DNA from: Demequina oxidasica
GTDB lineage: Bacteria > Actinomycetota > Actinomycetes > Actinomycetales > Demequinaceae
DNA length: 64,000 nt
Assembly (NCBI RefSeq): GCF_000975115.1
Contig: NZ_BBRE01000001.1
Span: forward strand, 1,320,288 to 1,384,287
Reading direction: 5' to 3'
Each line of letters begins with the position of its first letter. Within the stretch, counting starts at the first letter, position 1. This document shows, one piece after another, positions 8,115 through 16,914 of the stretch. Under the pieces are notes generated by a model. That model did not search any database, was not told the DNA's origin, and was given only the letters and a program-made list of their open reading frames with translations. The position numbers and the translations under genes are program-made.

Positions 8115-9134
8115 ATGGCTCTCGCCAATCCCGAGTCTTACAACGCGATGCTCGATGCCGCCAAGGCCGGCTCTTACGCGTTCCCCGCGATCAACATCAC
8201 GTCCTCGTCCTCGATCACCGCAGCCATCCAGGGCTTCGCGGAGGCCGAGTCCGACGGCATCATCCAGGTCTCGGTTGGCGGTGGCCAGTACGCCTCCGGT
8301 TCCACGATCAAGGACCAGGTGGTGGGCTCGCTCGCACTCGCGGCCTACGCTCGCGAGGTTGCTGACAGCTACGGCGTGACCATCGCGCTGCACACCGACC
8401 ACTGCCACCCTGACTACGTTGACTCATGGCTCCGCCCGCTGCTCGCCGCCTCGACCGAGCGTGTGAAGAACGGCGGAGAGCCCATCTTCCAGTCGCACAT
8501 GTGGGACGGCTCGCCGGTTCCCATGGCTGACAACCTGTCGCTCGCGCAGGAGCTGCTTGAGCTCTCGCAGGCGGCCAAGACCATTCTCGAGATCGAGATC
8601 GGTGTTGTCGGTGGCGAGGAAGACGGTCACACGGCCGAGATCAACGACAAGCTCTACACCACCACCGAAGACGGTCTCGCGACCGTCGAGGCGCTGGGTC
8701 TTGGCGAGAAGGGCCGCTACCTGACGGCTCTCACCTTCGGCAACGTGCACGGCGCCTACAAGCCCGGCGCCGTCAAGCTCCGCCCCGAGCTCCTCGGCAC
8801 CATTCAGGCCGAGGTCGGCGCCAAGTACGGCAAGGACAAGCCTTTCGACCTCGTCTTCCACGGCGGCTCCGGCTCGACCGCAGAAGAGATCGCGGAGGCG
8901 GTCAGCCACGGTGTCATCAAGATGAACGTCGACACGGACACGCAGTACGCGTACACGCGTCCCGTGGTCGACCACATGATGAAGAACTACGACGGCGTCC
9001 TCAAGGTCGACGGCGAGTGGGGCAACAAGAAGGCCTACGACCCTCGCGCCTGGGGCAAGCTGGCAGAGGCCGGTATGGCCGCTCGCATCGTCGAGGCATG
9101 CCAGCAGCTCGGCTCGGCCGGCAAGAAGATTTAA
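8115..9134 (+). CDS. fbaA: class II fructose-bisphosphate aldolase
   Basis: A 339-residue zinc-dependent aldolase that splits fructose 1,6-bisphosphate into dihydroxyacetone phosphate and glyceraldehyde 3-phosphate. Recognised by A-F-P-A-I-N-I-T-S-S near residue 22, the zinc/active site stretch L-H-T-D-H-C-H, E-I-E-I-G-V-V-G-G-E-E-D and H-G-G-S-G-S. Length matches the actinobacterial and E. coli FbaA form. AGGAGAT precedes the ATG by six bases. A strong hairpin follows the stop codon, so it is likely monocistronic. The neighbour purA is a common actinobacterial arrangement. Very codon-biased, as expected for a highly expressed glycolytic gene. Confidence 0.96.
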   Translation: MALANPESYNAMLDAAKAGSYAFPAINITSSSSITAAIQGFAEAESDGIIQVSVGGGQYASGSTIKDQVVGSLALAAYAREVADSYGVTIALHTDHCHPDYVDSWLRPLLAASTERVKNGGEPIFQSHMWDGSPVPMADNLSLAQELLELSQAAKTILEIEIGVVGGEEDGHTAEINDKLYTTTEDGLATVEALGLGEKGRYLTALTFGNVHGAYKPGAVKLRPELLGTIQAEVGAKYGKDKPFDLVFHGGSGSTAEEIAEAVSHGVIKMNVDTDTQYAYTRPVVDHMMKNYDGVLKVDGEWGNKKAYDPRAWGKLAEAGMAARIVEACQQLGSAGKKI

Positions 9135-9150
9135 GTACGACTGTGGTGAA

Positions 9151-9186
9151 GGCCCCCGGAGTCGCACTGACACCGGGGGCTTTCGC
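9151..9186 (+). terminator. rho-independent-type terminator after the aldolase gene
   Basis: GCCCCCGG at 9152-9159 pairs with CCGGGGGC at 9173-9180, followed by a short T run (TTTC). It lies 17 bases after the aldolase stop. Confidence 0.85.
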
Positions 9187-9214
9187 ACGTCACCGTAAGA
9201 TAGACACGCATTAG

Positions 9215-9238
9215 TGACGTGAGTGAGTGCTCACGTTA
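9215..9238. promoter_or_regulatory. inverted repeat in the purA leader, possible operator
   Basis: TGACGTGAG and CTCACGTTA flank a 6-base centre (8 of 9 positions pair). A possible -10 box, TAAGAT, sits at 9196-9201, so the repeat would lie around the transcription start and 40 bases before the purA start codon. The position suits repression, but no regulator is known from the sequence. Confidence 0.4.
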
Positions 9239-9279
9239 ACCAAGCCCCGGGCGTTGTTTCCGGGTGAGGGGAGGGCCTT

Positions 9280-10572
9280 GTGCCCGGAGTAGTTATTGTT
9301 GGCGCCCAGTGGGGCGATGAAGGCAAGGGCAAGGCGACTGACGTCCTGGGCTCCCGCGTGGACTACGTGGTGAAGTTCAACGGCGGTAACAATGCCGGCC
9401 ACACCGTGGTGATTGGCGACCAAAAGTTCGCCCTGCACCTCCTGCCTTCCGGCATCTTGTCTCCCGGCGTCACGCCGGTGATCGGCAACGGAGTCGTGGT
9501 GGACATCTCAGTGCTCTTCCAGGAGCTCGACGCCATCGAGGAGCGCGGGGTGGACACCTCCAAGCTGCTGATCTCCAACGCTGCCCACGTGATCGCGCCG
9601 TACGCGCGGACGCTGGACAACGTCACTGAGCGCTTCCTCGGGTCACGCAAGATTGGCACCACAGGCCGTGGAATCGGCCCGGCGTACGCCGACAAGATCA
9701 ACCGCCTTGGCATTCGTATGGGCGACTTGTTCGACGACCAGGTGCTGCGCGACAAGATCGAAGGCGCGCTCGAGCAGAAGAACCACCTGCTCGTGAAGGT
9801 CTACAACCGCCGTGCGATCGAAGTCGACGAGGTGGTCGAGGAACTGATGCAGTACCGCGAGCGTCTCGCGCCCATGGTGACTGACACCTCGCTGGTGCTC
9901 AACGATGCGCTCGACCGTGGCGAGACTGTGCTCTTCGAGGGTGGTCAGGCCACCATGCTGGACGTCGACCACGGCACCTACCCGTTCGTCACGTCGTCCA
10001 ACGCGACCGCCGGTGGCGCATGCACCGGTTCCGGTGTTGGCCCGACCCGCATCGACTCCGTCATCGGCATCGTGAAGGCGTACACGACCCGCGTGGGCGA
10101 GGGTCCCATGCCCACCGAGTTGTTCGACGAGGACGGCATCAAGCTGCAGACCATTGGCGGTGAGTTTGGTGTGACCACCGGACGCACCCGTCGTTGCGGC
10201 TGGTATGACGCGGTCATCGCACGCTACTCGGCCCGCATCAACGGTCTGACCGACTTTGTGCTGACCAAGCTCGATGTGCTGACCGGCTGGGAGTCCATCC
10301 CGGTGTGTGTCGCGTACGACGTCGATGGCGTTCGCTACGAGGACCTCCCGCAGGACCAGGCCGCCTTCGCCGCAGCCAAGCCCATCTGGGAAGAGTTCCC
10401 CGGCTGGACCGAGGACATCTCCGCTTGCCGGACCTTCGACGAGTTGCCGGCGAACGCGCAGAATTACGTGCGCGCGCTTGAGGCGATGTCTGGCTGCCGA
10501 ATTAGCTCCATCGGAGTGGGGCCAGACCGCGAGCAGACCATTGAGGTCAACGACCTGATTCACGCCCGCTAG
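9280..10572 (+). CDS. purA: adenylosuccinate synthetase
   Basis: A 430-residue GTP-dependent enzyme that joins IMP and aspartate to adenylosuccinate, the first committed step to AMP. The N-terminal phosphate loop [11 protein letters not shown] starts at residue 7; other signatures are [14 protein letters not shown] near residue 126 and [10 protein letters not shown]. Length is standard. GTG start after GAGGGGAGGG. It stands alone on its transcript between the aldolase terminator and the oppositely oriented ArsR gene. The 3' flank has a 56-base sequence also present after purL. Confidence 0.97.
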   Translation: MPGVVIVGAQWGDEGKGKATDVLGSRVDYVVKFNGGNNAGHTVVIGDQKFALHLLPSGILSPGVTPVIGNGVVVDISVLFQELDAIEERGVDTSKLLISNAAHVIAPYARTLDNVTERFLGSRKIGTTGRGIGPAYADKINRLGIRMGDLFDDQVLRDKIEGALEQKNHLLVKVYNRRAIEVDEVVEELMQYRERLAPMVTDTSLVLNDALDRGETVLFEGGQATMLDVDHGTYPFVTSSNATAGGACTGSGVGPTRIDSVIGIVKAYTTRVGEGPMPTELFDEDGIKLQTIGGEFGVTTGRTRRCGWYDAVIARYSARINGLTDFVLTKLDVLTGWESIPVCVAYDVDGVRYEDLPQDQAAFAAAKPIWEEFPGWTEDISACRTFDELPANAQNYVRALEAMSGCRISSIGVGPDREQTIEVNDLIHAR

Positions 10573-10581
10573 CAACCCATG

Positions 10582-10637
10582 CCTCGTAGCGGTCCCTAGA
10601 TGTACGTTCTGTGCACCGAAATGATACTGGCGGTCTG
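10582..10637. repeat. 56-base intergenic repeat, copy 1 (3' of purA)
   Basis: Begins CCTCGTAGCGGTCCCT and ends CTGGCGGTCTG, with GTACG and TTCTG blocks between. The same blocks in the same order and over the same total length occur at 47477-47532 after purL. The middle part differs. It starts 9 bases after the purA stop. Confidence 0.65.
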
Positions 10638-10657
10638 TTAGCGCGCGTGTCCGGGTA

Positions 10658-10969
10658 TTAGATCCACAGTGAGCTGATCCAGCGTGAAACTGACTCTGTG
10701 GATCCCGGCTCGAGTCGGTAGTGCCGCCACGTGCCGTCCACGGTGACCTCGACGATTCCGGCATTTTCGAGAACTTTGAGGTGTTGCGAGCCGCGTTGCG
10801 TCGAGATCCCAAACTTGGTCGCGGCGGAGGCAGCAAGGTTTCCCGCGTATGCGCCGTCGATGATGATGAGTTCAAGGAGGAATCGGCGAACTGGGTGGGC
10901 GAGAGCGAGCATCACTTGGTCTAGTTCTATCAGCTCCGCGAATCGCTCTGAAGCGTTTGCCACTCGCAT
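10658..10969 (-). CDS. ArsR-type winged-helix transcriptional regulator
   Basis: A 103-residue DNA-binding protein with A-L-A-H-P-V-R-R-F-L-L-E-L-I near residue 22 and a winged helix (S-T-Q-R-G-S-Q-H-L-K-V-L-E-N-A-G-I-V, then W-R-H-Y-R-L) typical of the ArsR/SmtB fold. No cysteine or histidine metal site of the ArsR or CmtR kind is visible, so it may respond to something other than metal. Start ATG 10969 is chosen because CGGAG lies 7 bases upstream; a longer frame reaches 11056 but crosses the inverted repeat at 10981-11012. That repeat directly upstream suggests autoregulation. It is divergent from purD and convergent with purA. Confidence 0.75.
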   Translation of the reverse strand: MRVANASERFAELIELDQVMLALAHPVRRFLLELIIIDGAYAGNLAASAATKFGISTQRGSQHLKVLENAGIVEVTVDGTWRHYRLEPGSTESVSRWISSLWI

Positions 10970-10980
10970 GGGGGCTCCGT

Positions 10981-11012
10981 TTCCTTGTTCTAGGAATTGC
11001 TGGAACAAGGAA
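10981..11012. promoter_or_regulatory. perfect 10-base inverted repeat upstream of the ArsR gene
   Basis: TTCCTTGTTC at 10981-10990 and GAACAAGGAA at 11003-11012 match exactly with a 12-base spacer. It ends 11 bases before the start codon of the regulator (minus strand), where an autoregulatory operator would be expected. It could also form an mRNA hairpin over the ribosome binding site region. Confidence 0.5.
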
Positions 11013-11201
11013 AGCAGGGTGCACTGACATGGCGGGGCGCCCGCATCGCAGAGCACTTGTTACCGGGAGCGTCCTGCCACCCCGCCCGCGCCGCCGAGCG
11101 CGTTTGCCCATTCGTGTGGGTGGCACAGCGCGAAGTGGGGGTGCTGGGTGCGGGGTGCTGGGTGAGAGGTGGCCCCCTTGCTCCTTCGCTAGACTCGCGG
11201 G

Positions 11202-12464
11202 GTGATCATCCTCATCGTCGGCGGGGGAGCCCGCGAGCATGCCATTGCCCGCTCCCTCCACTTGGACCCCTCAGTTACCGAGCTTCACGCCGCCCCCGGC
11301 AACCCGGGCATCGGCAAGGTTGCGACGTTGCACTCGACTGACCAGAACGACGGGATGGCCGTCGCGTCGCTCGCGGCGCAGGTACGTGCGGACCTGGTCG
11401 TAGTCGGACCCGAGGCCCCTCTCGTCAATGGCGTGGCCGATGCGGTGCGCAAGGCAGGCATCCCCTGCTTTGGCCCCGGCGCCGCAGCCGCGATGCTTGA
11501 AGGATCCAAGGCCTTCGCCAAGGACGTGATGAACGCCGCCAACGTGCCAACTGCCGGCGCGGCCGTGTGCACCGACCGGGAACAGTTGGCCGCCGCACTC
11601 GACGAGTTTGGCGCTCCGCACGTCGTCAAGGATGACGGGCTGGCGGCGGGCAAGGGCGTCGTCGTGACCAACGACCGTGCCGAGGCCGATGCTCATGGCG
11701 AGTCGATTCTCAGCTCGGGTGGCCAGGTGGTGATCGAGGAGTTCCTCGACGGACCCGAGGTTAGCCTGTTCGTGATCTGCGACGGCACCAACGTGGTTCC
11801 GCTTCAGCCCGCGCAGGACTTCAAGCGCGCCTACGACGGTGACGAGGGCCTCAACACCGGCGGCATGGGTGCATACAGCCCGCTGCCGTGGGCCCCGGCC
11901 GACCTGGTCGACGAGGTGGTGCGCACCGTCGCCCAGCCGACCGTCGACGAGATGGCCCGTCGCGGCACCCCGTTCCAGGGCGTGCTCTACTGCGGCCTCG
12001 CGCTCACCTCACGCGGCGTGCGCGTCATCGAGTTCAATGCGCGCTTTGGTGACCCCGAGACCCAGGTGGTGCTCGCCCGGCTAGAGACCCCGCTCTCCGA
12101 CCTGTTGATGGCGGCGGCACTGGGACGACTTCCCGAACTACCGAGGCTCGCCTGGCGCGCCGAGTCGGCCGTGACCGTAGTTATTGCGGCCGAGGGCTAC
12201 CCGGCGGATCCCCGCAAGGGCGACCCCATCACGGGTATCGACGATGCTGAGACGATGGAGGACGTGCACGTGCTTCACGCAGGCACCACCTTTGACGACA
12301 ACGGTGCGCTCGTGTCCAACGGCGGGCGCGTGCTGTCCGTCGTCGCGGCTGGCCCCGATCTGACCGAGGCTCGCGCGCTCGCGTACGCCGGGGTCGACGC
12401 GATCGACCTGCCCGGCTCGCACCACCGCACGGACATCGCGCGGACCGCGGCGGAGGCGAACTGA
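11202..12464 (+). CDS. purD: phosphoribosylamine-glycine ligase (GAR synthetase)
   Basis: A 420-residue ATP-grasp ligase making glycinamide ribonucleotide from phosphoribosylamine, glycine and ATP (second step of purine synthesis). Seen: I-I-L-I-V-G-G-G-A-R-E-H-A at the N-terminus, V-K-D-D-G-L-A-A-G-K-G-V-V near residue 144, and the G-G-M-G-A-Y-S-P and F-N-A-R-F-G-D-P-E-T-Q motifs of the ATP-grasp core. GTG start with TAGACT at 11190-11195, 6 nt upstream: a leaderless promoter. Its stop TGA shares a base with the ATG of purC. Confidence 0.97.
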   Translation: MIILIVGGGAREHAIARSLHLDPSVTELHAAPGNPGIGKVATLHSTDQNDGMAVASLAAQVRADLVVVGPEAPLVNGVADAVRKAGIPCFGPGAAAAMLEGSKAFAKDVMNAANVPTAGAAVCTDREQLAAALDEFGAPHVVKDDGLAAGKGVVVTNDRAEADAHGESILSSGGQVVIEEFLDGPEVSLFVICDGTNVVPLQPAQDFKRAYDGDEGLNTGGMGAYSPLPWAPADLVDEVVRTVAQPTVDEMARRGTPFQGVLYCGLALTSRGVRVIEFNARFGDPETQVVLARLETPLSDLLMAAALGRLPELPRLAWRAESAVTVVIAAEGYPADPRKGDPITGIDDAETMEDVHVLHAGTTFDDNGALVSNGGRVLSVVAAGPDLTEARALAYAGVDAIDLPGSHHRTDIARTAAEAN

Positions 12465-13357
12465 TGGGCGACATCGTTCTGCCCACTCCTCCGGCAGTAT
12501 CCGGCTGGCGCCACATCTACTCCGGCAAGGTTCGCGACCTGTACGAGCCCATCGAGCCGCACCCGCGCGGTGACGTGGTCCTGGTGGTCGCATCGGACCG
12601 CATCAGTGCCTACGACTGGGTCCTGCCCACGACCATCCCGGGCAAGGGTGAGATCCTCACGGCGCTGAGCCTGTGGTGGTTCGACCAGATCCGCGACATC
12701 GTCCCCAACCACACGGTGGAATCGTCGGTGCCCGCCGAGGTCGCCGGCCGCGGCATGATCTGCCAGCGCCTGGACATGTTCCCCGTGGAGTGCGTCGCGC
12801 GCGGCTACCTGACCGGCTCTGGCCTCGTCGAGTACCGCGACAACGGTCAGGTGTGTGGCGTCCCACTGCCCGATGGCCTGGTGGACGGATCGCGCCTGCG
12901 CACCCCGATCTTCACGCCAGCCACCAAGGCTGCCGTGGGCGACCACGACGAGAACGTAAGTTTTGAAGCCGTGGCAGACAGCATCGGCCCCGTAGACGCG
13001 GCCGCCTTGCGCGAGATCACGTTGCACGCCTACACGCGTGCGCACGAGATCGCCGCAAGCAAGGGCATCATCCTGGCTGACACCAAGTTCGAGTTTGGTC
13101 GCAACGCCGCCGGCGACATCGTGATTGGCGACGAGGTGCTCACCCCGGACTCGAGCCGCTTCTGGCCCGCGGACACGTGGGAGCCGGGTCGTGCTCAGCC
13201 AAGTTACGACAAGCAGTTCGTGCGCGACTGGCTCACTTCGTCAGAATCTGGATGGGACAAGTCAGGTGATGTGCCGCCGCCCGAGCTTCCCGACGAGATT
13301 GTCGAGAAGACGCGGCAGCGCTACCTCGAGGCGTACGACCGGCTCGCCAAGTCCTAA
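12464..13357 (+). CDS. purC: phosphoribosylaminoimidazole-succinocarboxamide synthase
   Basis: A 297-residue enzyme that couples CAIR and aspartate with ATP to SAICAR. The N-terminal Y-S-G-K-V-R-D-L-Y-E is diagnostic; V-A-S-D-R-I-S-A-Y-D-W-V, E-C-V-A-R-G-Y-L-T-G-S-G and L-A-D-T-K-F-E-F-G also match. It is the longer actinobacterial/eukaryotic-like form. The start overlaps the purD stop (TGATG), so the two are co-translated. No terminator is obvious before the lipoprotein gene. Confidence 0.97.
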   Translation: MGDIVLPTPPAVSGWRHIYSGKVRDLYEPIEPHPRGDVVLVVASDRISAYDWVLPTTIPGKGEILTALSLWWFDQIRDIVPNHTVESSVPAEVAGRGMICQRLDMFPVECVARGYLTGSGLVEYRDNGQVCGVPLPDGLVDGSRLRTPIFTPATKAAVGDHDENVSFEAVADSIGPVDAAALREITLHAYTRAHEIAASKGIILADTKFEFGRNAAGDIVIGDEVLTPDSSRFWPADTWEPGRAQPSYDKQFVRDWLTSSESGWDKSGDVPPPELPDEIVEKTRQRYLEAYDRLAKS

Positions 13358-13409
13358 CAATCCTGCCGCACCACCCCAACCTTTTGCGAGCATCGGCCGT
13401 CTTATCTGT

Positions 13410-13826
13410 ATGAAGCGTTTTCAACAGTTCCTGGTCCTGGCGGCCATCACCTTCGGAACCGGCGCCGCCCTGACGGGCTGCGCGAGTGGAGCCGCCAGTT
13501 CTCCCGGCGAGCAGCAGCAGGTAGTCGAGGGCGTCGAGTACTACCCCGCCTGTGGAAACGAGACGCTGACCTTTGACGGCATGACCTGGTACCAGTTCGA
13601 CCCCGACAACACCGAGAACTTCCCCACACCCGTCGCGTTCGCGGCGGCGGACTTGCCCGGACTTGGTATGTCGCGTTCGACCAAAGCCGTCGTGGCCCCC
13701 GGCCCTGGAGACGACACGGGAACACTGGTCGTCTACGACGGCGGGTACGCGTACTTCCGCTCCGACAGTGGCGACTTCACCACCTGGCTGACCACCGACA
13801 AGATCGACTACAACTTTGTCTGCTGA
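13410..13826 (+). CDS. small lipoprotein of unknown function
   Basis: A 138-residue protein with a lipoprotein signal peptide: M-K-R-F then a hydrophobic stretch and lipobox L-T-G-C (Cys 23). After export and lipid attachment it would face outward. Two further cysteines, one near residue 48 in P-A-C-G and one at the very C-terminus, could form a disulfide. No domain is recognised. It is 52 bases after purC and 21 bases before purS, so it sits inside the purine gene run without an evident link to it. A longer frame continues upstream through purC but the signal peptide fixes the start here. Confidence 0.75.
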   Translation: MKRFQQFLVLAAITFGTGAALTGCASGAASSPGEQQQVVEGVEYYPACGNETLTFDGMTWYQFDPDNTENFPTPVAFAAADLPGLGMSRSTKAVVAPGPGDDTGTLVVYDGGYAYFRSDSGDFTTWLTTDKIDYNFVC

Positions 13827-13847
13827 GACTGCCGCTAGACTTTGCGC

Positions 13848-14099
13848 ATGGCCACTATCGTCGTTCACGTGATGCCCAAGCCCGAGATCCTTGACCCGCA
13901 GGGCAAGGCTGTCGGCGCCGCACTCCCGCGTCTGGGATTCGACCAGTTTGCCGGCGTTCGCCAAGGCAAGCGGTTCGAACTGACTGTTGACGGGGAGGTC
14001 ACCGACGAGGTGCTCGCCAAGGCTCGCGAGGCCGCAGAGACGATGCTGTCCAACCCGGTCATCGAAGACGTGGTTTCGGTCGCCATCGAGGAGAACTAG
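13848..14099 (+). CDS. purS: phosphoribosylformylglycinamidine synthase subunit PurS
   Basis: An 83-residue small subunit of the three-part FGAM synthase (PurS-PurQ-PurL). The N-terminus T-I-V-V-H-V-M-P-K-P-E-I-L-D-P-Q-G-K-A and the V-R-Q-G-K-R-F motif are typical. PurS bridges the glutaminase PurQ and the synthase PurL and helps ammonia channelling. The TAGACT box at 13836-13841 lies 6 nt before the ATG, so purSQ has its own leaderless promoter. purQ begins directly after the stop codon. Confidence 0.95.
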   Translation: MATIVVHVMPKPEILDPQGKAVGAALPRLGFDQFAGVRQGKRFELTVDGEVTDEVLAKAREAAETMLSNPVIEDVVSVAIEEN

Positions 14100-14804
14100 A
14101 TGACCGCCCGCATCGGCGTCGTTACGTTCCCCGGCACGCTCGACGACCGCGACGCGGCGCGTGCCGTCCGCCTCGCCGGTGCCGAGCCGGTCTCGCTGTT
14201 TCACGCGGAGCCCGACCTCAAGGACGTTGACGCGATCGTCCTTCCCGGCGGGTTCAGCTACGGCGACTACCTGCGCGCAGGCGCCATCTCGCGTTTCTCT
14301 CCCATCACGGAGAAGATCGTGGACGCCGCGAATGGCGGCATGCCGGTGCTGGGCATCTGCAACGGCTTCCAGGTGCTGACGGAGGTCCACCTACTGCCTG
14401 GCTCCATGATCAAGAATGAACACCTGCACTTCATCTGCCGCGACCAGACGCTGCGCGTCGAGAACGCGGACACCGACTGGACCCGGGAATACGAGGCCGG
14501 CCAGGACATCATCGTGCCGCTCAAAAACCAGGACGGCCAGTACGTCGCGGACGAGCACACGCTCGACGAGCTCGAGGCCGAGGGTCGCGTGGCCTTCCGC
14601 TACGTGGGCTGGAACCCGAATGGTTCGCGACGCGACATCGCCGGCATCACCAACGCTCGAGGCAACGTCGTGGGCCTCATGCCTCACCCCGAGCACGCGG
14701 TCGAGCGTGGCTTCGGCCCCGACTCTACCGAGGACGGACGCGCCGGAACCGACGGGCTGACGTTCTTCACGAGCGCTATTTCTAGCTTGCTCGCCAACCC
14801 TTAA
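14100..14804 (+). CDS. purQ: phosphoribosylformylglycinamidine synthase subunit PurQ (glutaminase)
   Basis: A 234-residue class I glutamine amidotransferase that releases ammonia for PurL. The nucleophile is Cys 87 in [10 protein letters not shown]; the catalytic His is in M-P-H-P-E-H-A-V-E, and [13 protein letters not shown] is conserved. The ATG follows the purS stop with no gap. In most actinobacteria purL follows directly; here purL is about 30 kb away on the same strand. Confidence 0.96.
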   Translation: MTARIGVVTFPGTLDDRDAARAVRLAGAEPVSLFHAEPDLKDVDAIVLPGGFSYGDYLRAGAISRFSPITEKIVDAANGGMPVLGICNGFQVLTEVHLLPGSMIKNEHLHFICRDQTLRVENADTDWTREYEAGQDIIVPLKNQDGQYVADEHTLDELEAEGRVAFRYVGWNPNGSRRDIAGITNARGNVVGLMPHPEHAVERGFGPDSTEDGRAGTDGLTFFTSAISSLLANP

Positions 14805-14811
14805 TCACGCG

Positions 14812-15102
14812 GTGATTCTCGAGTCTGTGGTACTTCCGATTCGTCCGGGAAGCGAAGAAGACTTCGAGGCGGCGTTCGCCAGGGCTGAGCCGCTCATCGT
14901 TTGCCAGGCCGGCTACGTCGCGCATTCGCTGCGCAGGGGAGTTGAGCAGCCCTCAACGTACCTGTTGTCCGTCGAGTGGGAGACCGTCGAGGCACATGAA
15001 GTGGGCTTCCGCGGCTCCGCTGACTATCAGGAGTGGAAGCGGCTCCTGCACCACTTTTACATCACCCTGCCGCAGGTGTTCCACTACGCGCCCCGGTCCT
15101 AG
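14812..15102 (+). CDS. antibiotic biosynthesis monooxygenase (ABM) domain protein
   Basis: A 96-residue single-domain protein of the dimeric ferredoxin-like ABM fold: P-I-R-P-G-x-E-x-D-F-E-A-A-F near the N-terminus, S-L-R-R-G-V-E-x-P-x-x-Y-L-L-S-V-E-W-E in the middle and F-H-Y-A at the end. Members act as small oxygenases or as ligand-binding proteins, and the family call alone does not give the substrate. The GTG start is 7 bases after purQ, so it is probably read on the purSQ mRNA. It is convergent with the LLM oxidoreductase gene. Confidence 0.8.
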   Translation: MILESVVLPIRPGSEEDFEAAFARAEPLIVCQAGYVAHSLRRGVEQPSTYLLSVEWETVEAHEVGFRGSADYQEWKRLLHHFYITLPQVFHYAPRS

Positions 15103-15110
15103 CCTCCTCG

Positions 15111-16154
15111 CTAGGCCCCCAGGGCGGGCTTGATGTCGCGGGCCAGCACCTCAAACGTGCGCCCGTTGAACTCAGCTCCCAGTTGGTTGGGGACCGTCAC
15201 CAGGATGGTGTCGGCGGCCATGACGGCCTCGTCCTGGAGGAGCTCCGCCACGATCTTGTCCGGCGCGCCAACGTAGGTCTTGCCGAAGGTGCCCTTGGAG
15301 TTGTCGATGTAGCCGATCTGGTCCTCGTTGCCGCCCATGGACTCGCGTGCGAGCATGCCGCCAAAGTAGCGCTCGGATGCGTCGTCGAAGATGGGCATGA
15401 TGGATCGGCTCACGGAAACGCGTGGCGTGCCGGCGTGTCCAGCCGCTGCCCACGCCTCGCGATAGGCCGCGATCTGGCGAGCCTGGACCGTGCCGAGTGG
15501 CTCGCCCGTTGCCTCGAGAATCAGAGTCGAGGACATGAGGTGCATACCAAGTGAGCCGACTCGCTTAGCGCTGTCGGTATTGCCTGCCCCGTACCAGATG
15601 CGCTCCGCAAGGCCCGGCGACTGCGGTGTGATCGGCAACTTCTGGCCCGCGAGCGCGTGGGCGTTGGCACCAGGCTCGGCGATCCCCTCGCCGGAGATCG
15701 CTTTGCGGAACAGGGCGATGCGCTCGGCAGCGTCCTCAACCGGCAACTTCCCCACAGGGAGCGGGTAGCCAAAACTGGCCGGGCCATCGGCCGCAGGCTC
15801 GGGAGAGCCGCGGGAGACGCCTAGTTGAAGGCGCCCTGCGGACACGAGGTCGGCGGTGGCGGCGAGCTCCGCCATGTAAAGCGGGTTCTCGTAGCGCATG
15901 TTGATCACGCCGGTACCGAGCTCGATGCGGGACGTGCGCGCGGCCATGGCAGCTAAGAGCGGGAAGGGCGAGGACAGGTTCTGCTCGTAGTGATGCACTC
16001 GGATCCAGGCGCCGTCCATGCCGGCCTCCTCGGCCGCGACCGCCAAGTCGATGGTGTCGCGCACGGTCTCGCCGGCGTCACGCGTCCGCGATCCGGGCGC
16101 TGCTGACCAGTGGCCAAAGGAGAGAAAGCCAAAATTCTTCAAGAAGCTGTCCAA
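15111..16154 (-). CDS. LLM class flavin-dependent oxidoreductase
   Basis: A 347-residue luciferase-like monooxygenase (TIM barrel, FMN-type). Visible: N-F-G-F-L-S-F-G-H-W-S near the N-terminus, A-A-E-E-A-G-M-D-G-A-W-I-R-V-H-H-Y, R-I-E-L-G-T-G-V-I-N-M-R-Y-E-N-P-L-Y-M-A-E and Q-L-G-V-S-R-G-S-P-E. The start is uncertain: TTG 16154 is used here, but TTG 16142, which gives the usual start just before K-N-F-G-F, is equally plausible. The substrate is unknown. It is convergent with the ABM gene and is divergent from ferritin. Confidence 0.85.
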   Translation of the reverse strand: MDSFLKNFGFLSFGHWSAAPGSRTRDAGETVRDTIDLAVAAEEAGMDGAWIRVHHYEQNLSSPFPLLAAMAARTSRIELGTGVINMRYENPLYMAELAATADLVSAGRLQLGVSRGSPEPAADGPASFGYPLPVGKLPVEDAAERIALFRKAISGEGIAEPGANAHALAGQKLPITPQSPGLAERIWYGAGNTDSAKRVGSLGMHLMSSTLILEATGEPLGTVQARQIAAYREAWAAAGHAGTPRVSVSRSIMPIFDDASERYFGGMLARESMGGNEDQIGYIDNSKGTFGKTYVGAPDKIVAELLQDEAVMAADTILVTVPNQLGAEFNGRTFEVLARDIKPALGA

Positions 16155-16299
16155 TTGTTGACGTGTCTACTGTCCATCTCAACGTGGGCCGCGGAGCCGT
16201 CATTCCCGCATCGGCCCACAATGGCGGGAACAGGCGTGCCTCACTGAGTTGAGCCTGTCCTTGCTAGCGCAAAGTGTGGTCGCGCCCTAGGCTGGCGAT

Positions 16300-16833
16300 A
16301 TGACAAACGACACCTTTGAATCACTGCTCAGGGCCCAGGTGGGCGTGGAACTCGACGCTCACACGCAGTACATCGCAATTGCCGTGTACTTCGACTCCGA
16401 GGACCTCCCCCAGCTCGCTGCACACTTCTACCGCCAGGCGGTTGAGGAGCGCAACCACGGCATGATGATCGTCCAGTACATGCTGGACCGCGACCTCAAG
16501 GTCGAGATTCCTGCTGGCAAGGAGCCAAAGAACGGCTTCGGCTCCGTCACCGAGCCCATCGAACTCGCGCTCGCCCAGGAGAAGCAGGTCACCAAGCAGA
16601 TCGAGGCGCTCTTCGCCGCGGCCCGCGCCGAGGGTGACGTGCTGTCCGAGCAGTTCCTGCTGTGGTTCCTCAAGGAGCAGGTTGAGGAGGTCGCCTCCAT
16701 GTCGACGCTCCTCACCGTCGCACAGCGGGCCAGCGGCAACCTGTTCGACATTGAGAACTTTGTGGCTCGCGAGCAGGTGGGCGACGGTGGCGTCGACGCC
16801 GATGCTCCCGGGGCGGCTGGCGGAGCGCTCTAG
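16300..16833 (+). CDS. ferritin (non-heme)
   Basis: A 177-residue iron-storage subunit with the four-helix ferritin core. Likely ferroxidase residues are Glu 17 (V-E-L-D-A-H-T-Q-Y), Glu 50 and His 53 (V-E-E-R-N-H-G) and Glu 94, with Q-V-E-E in helix D. It lacks a heme-binding Met and fits the FtnA/BfrB type. A Gly/Ala/Asp-rich tail of about 20 residues ends the chain. TAGGCT at 16288-16293 is 6 nt before the ATG, so the mRNA is leaderless. A very strong hairpin follows. Confidence 0.93.
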   Translation: MTNDTFESLLRAQVGVELDAHTQYIAIAVYFDSEDLPQLAAHFYRQAVEERNHGMMIVQYMLDRDLKVEIPAGKEPKNGFGSVTEPIELALAQEKQVTKQIEALFAAARAEGDVLSEQFLLWFLKEQVEEVASMSTLLTVAQRASGNLFDIENFVAREQVGDGGVDADAPGAAGGAL

Positions 16834-16859
16834 CGACCGCTCGAGTCACCTACAACGAC

Positions 16860-16898
16860 AACGGTTCCGCTCGGCCACAGTGGCCGAGCGGAACCGTT
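16860..16898. terminator. bidirectional terminator between ferritin and azoreductase
   Basis: Nineteen-base arms (16860-16878 and 16880-16898) that pair perfectly around the central A; the stem is rich in G+C near the loop. It serves two convergent genes. Confidence 0.8.
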
Positions 16899-16914
16899 CG
16901 TGTTTGCGCCGGAG

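Noticed and set aside
11030-11205. Small gene between the ArsR regulator and purD
   Set aside because: The frame has no ribosome binding site and runs into the purD leaderless promoter; composition is low-complexity GC-rich.
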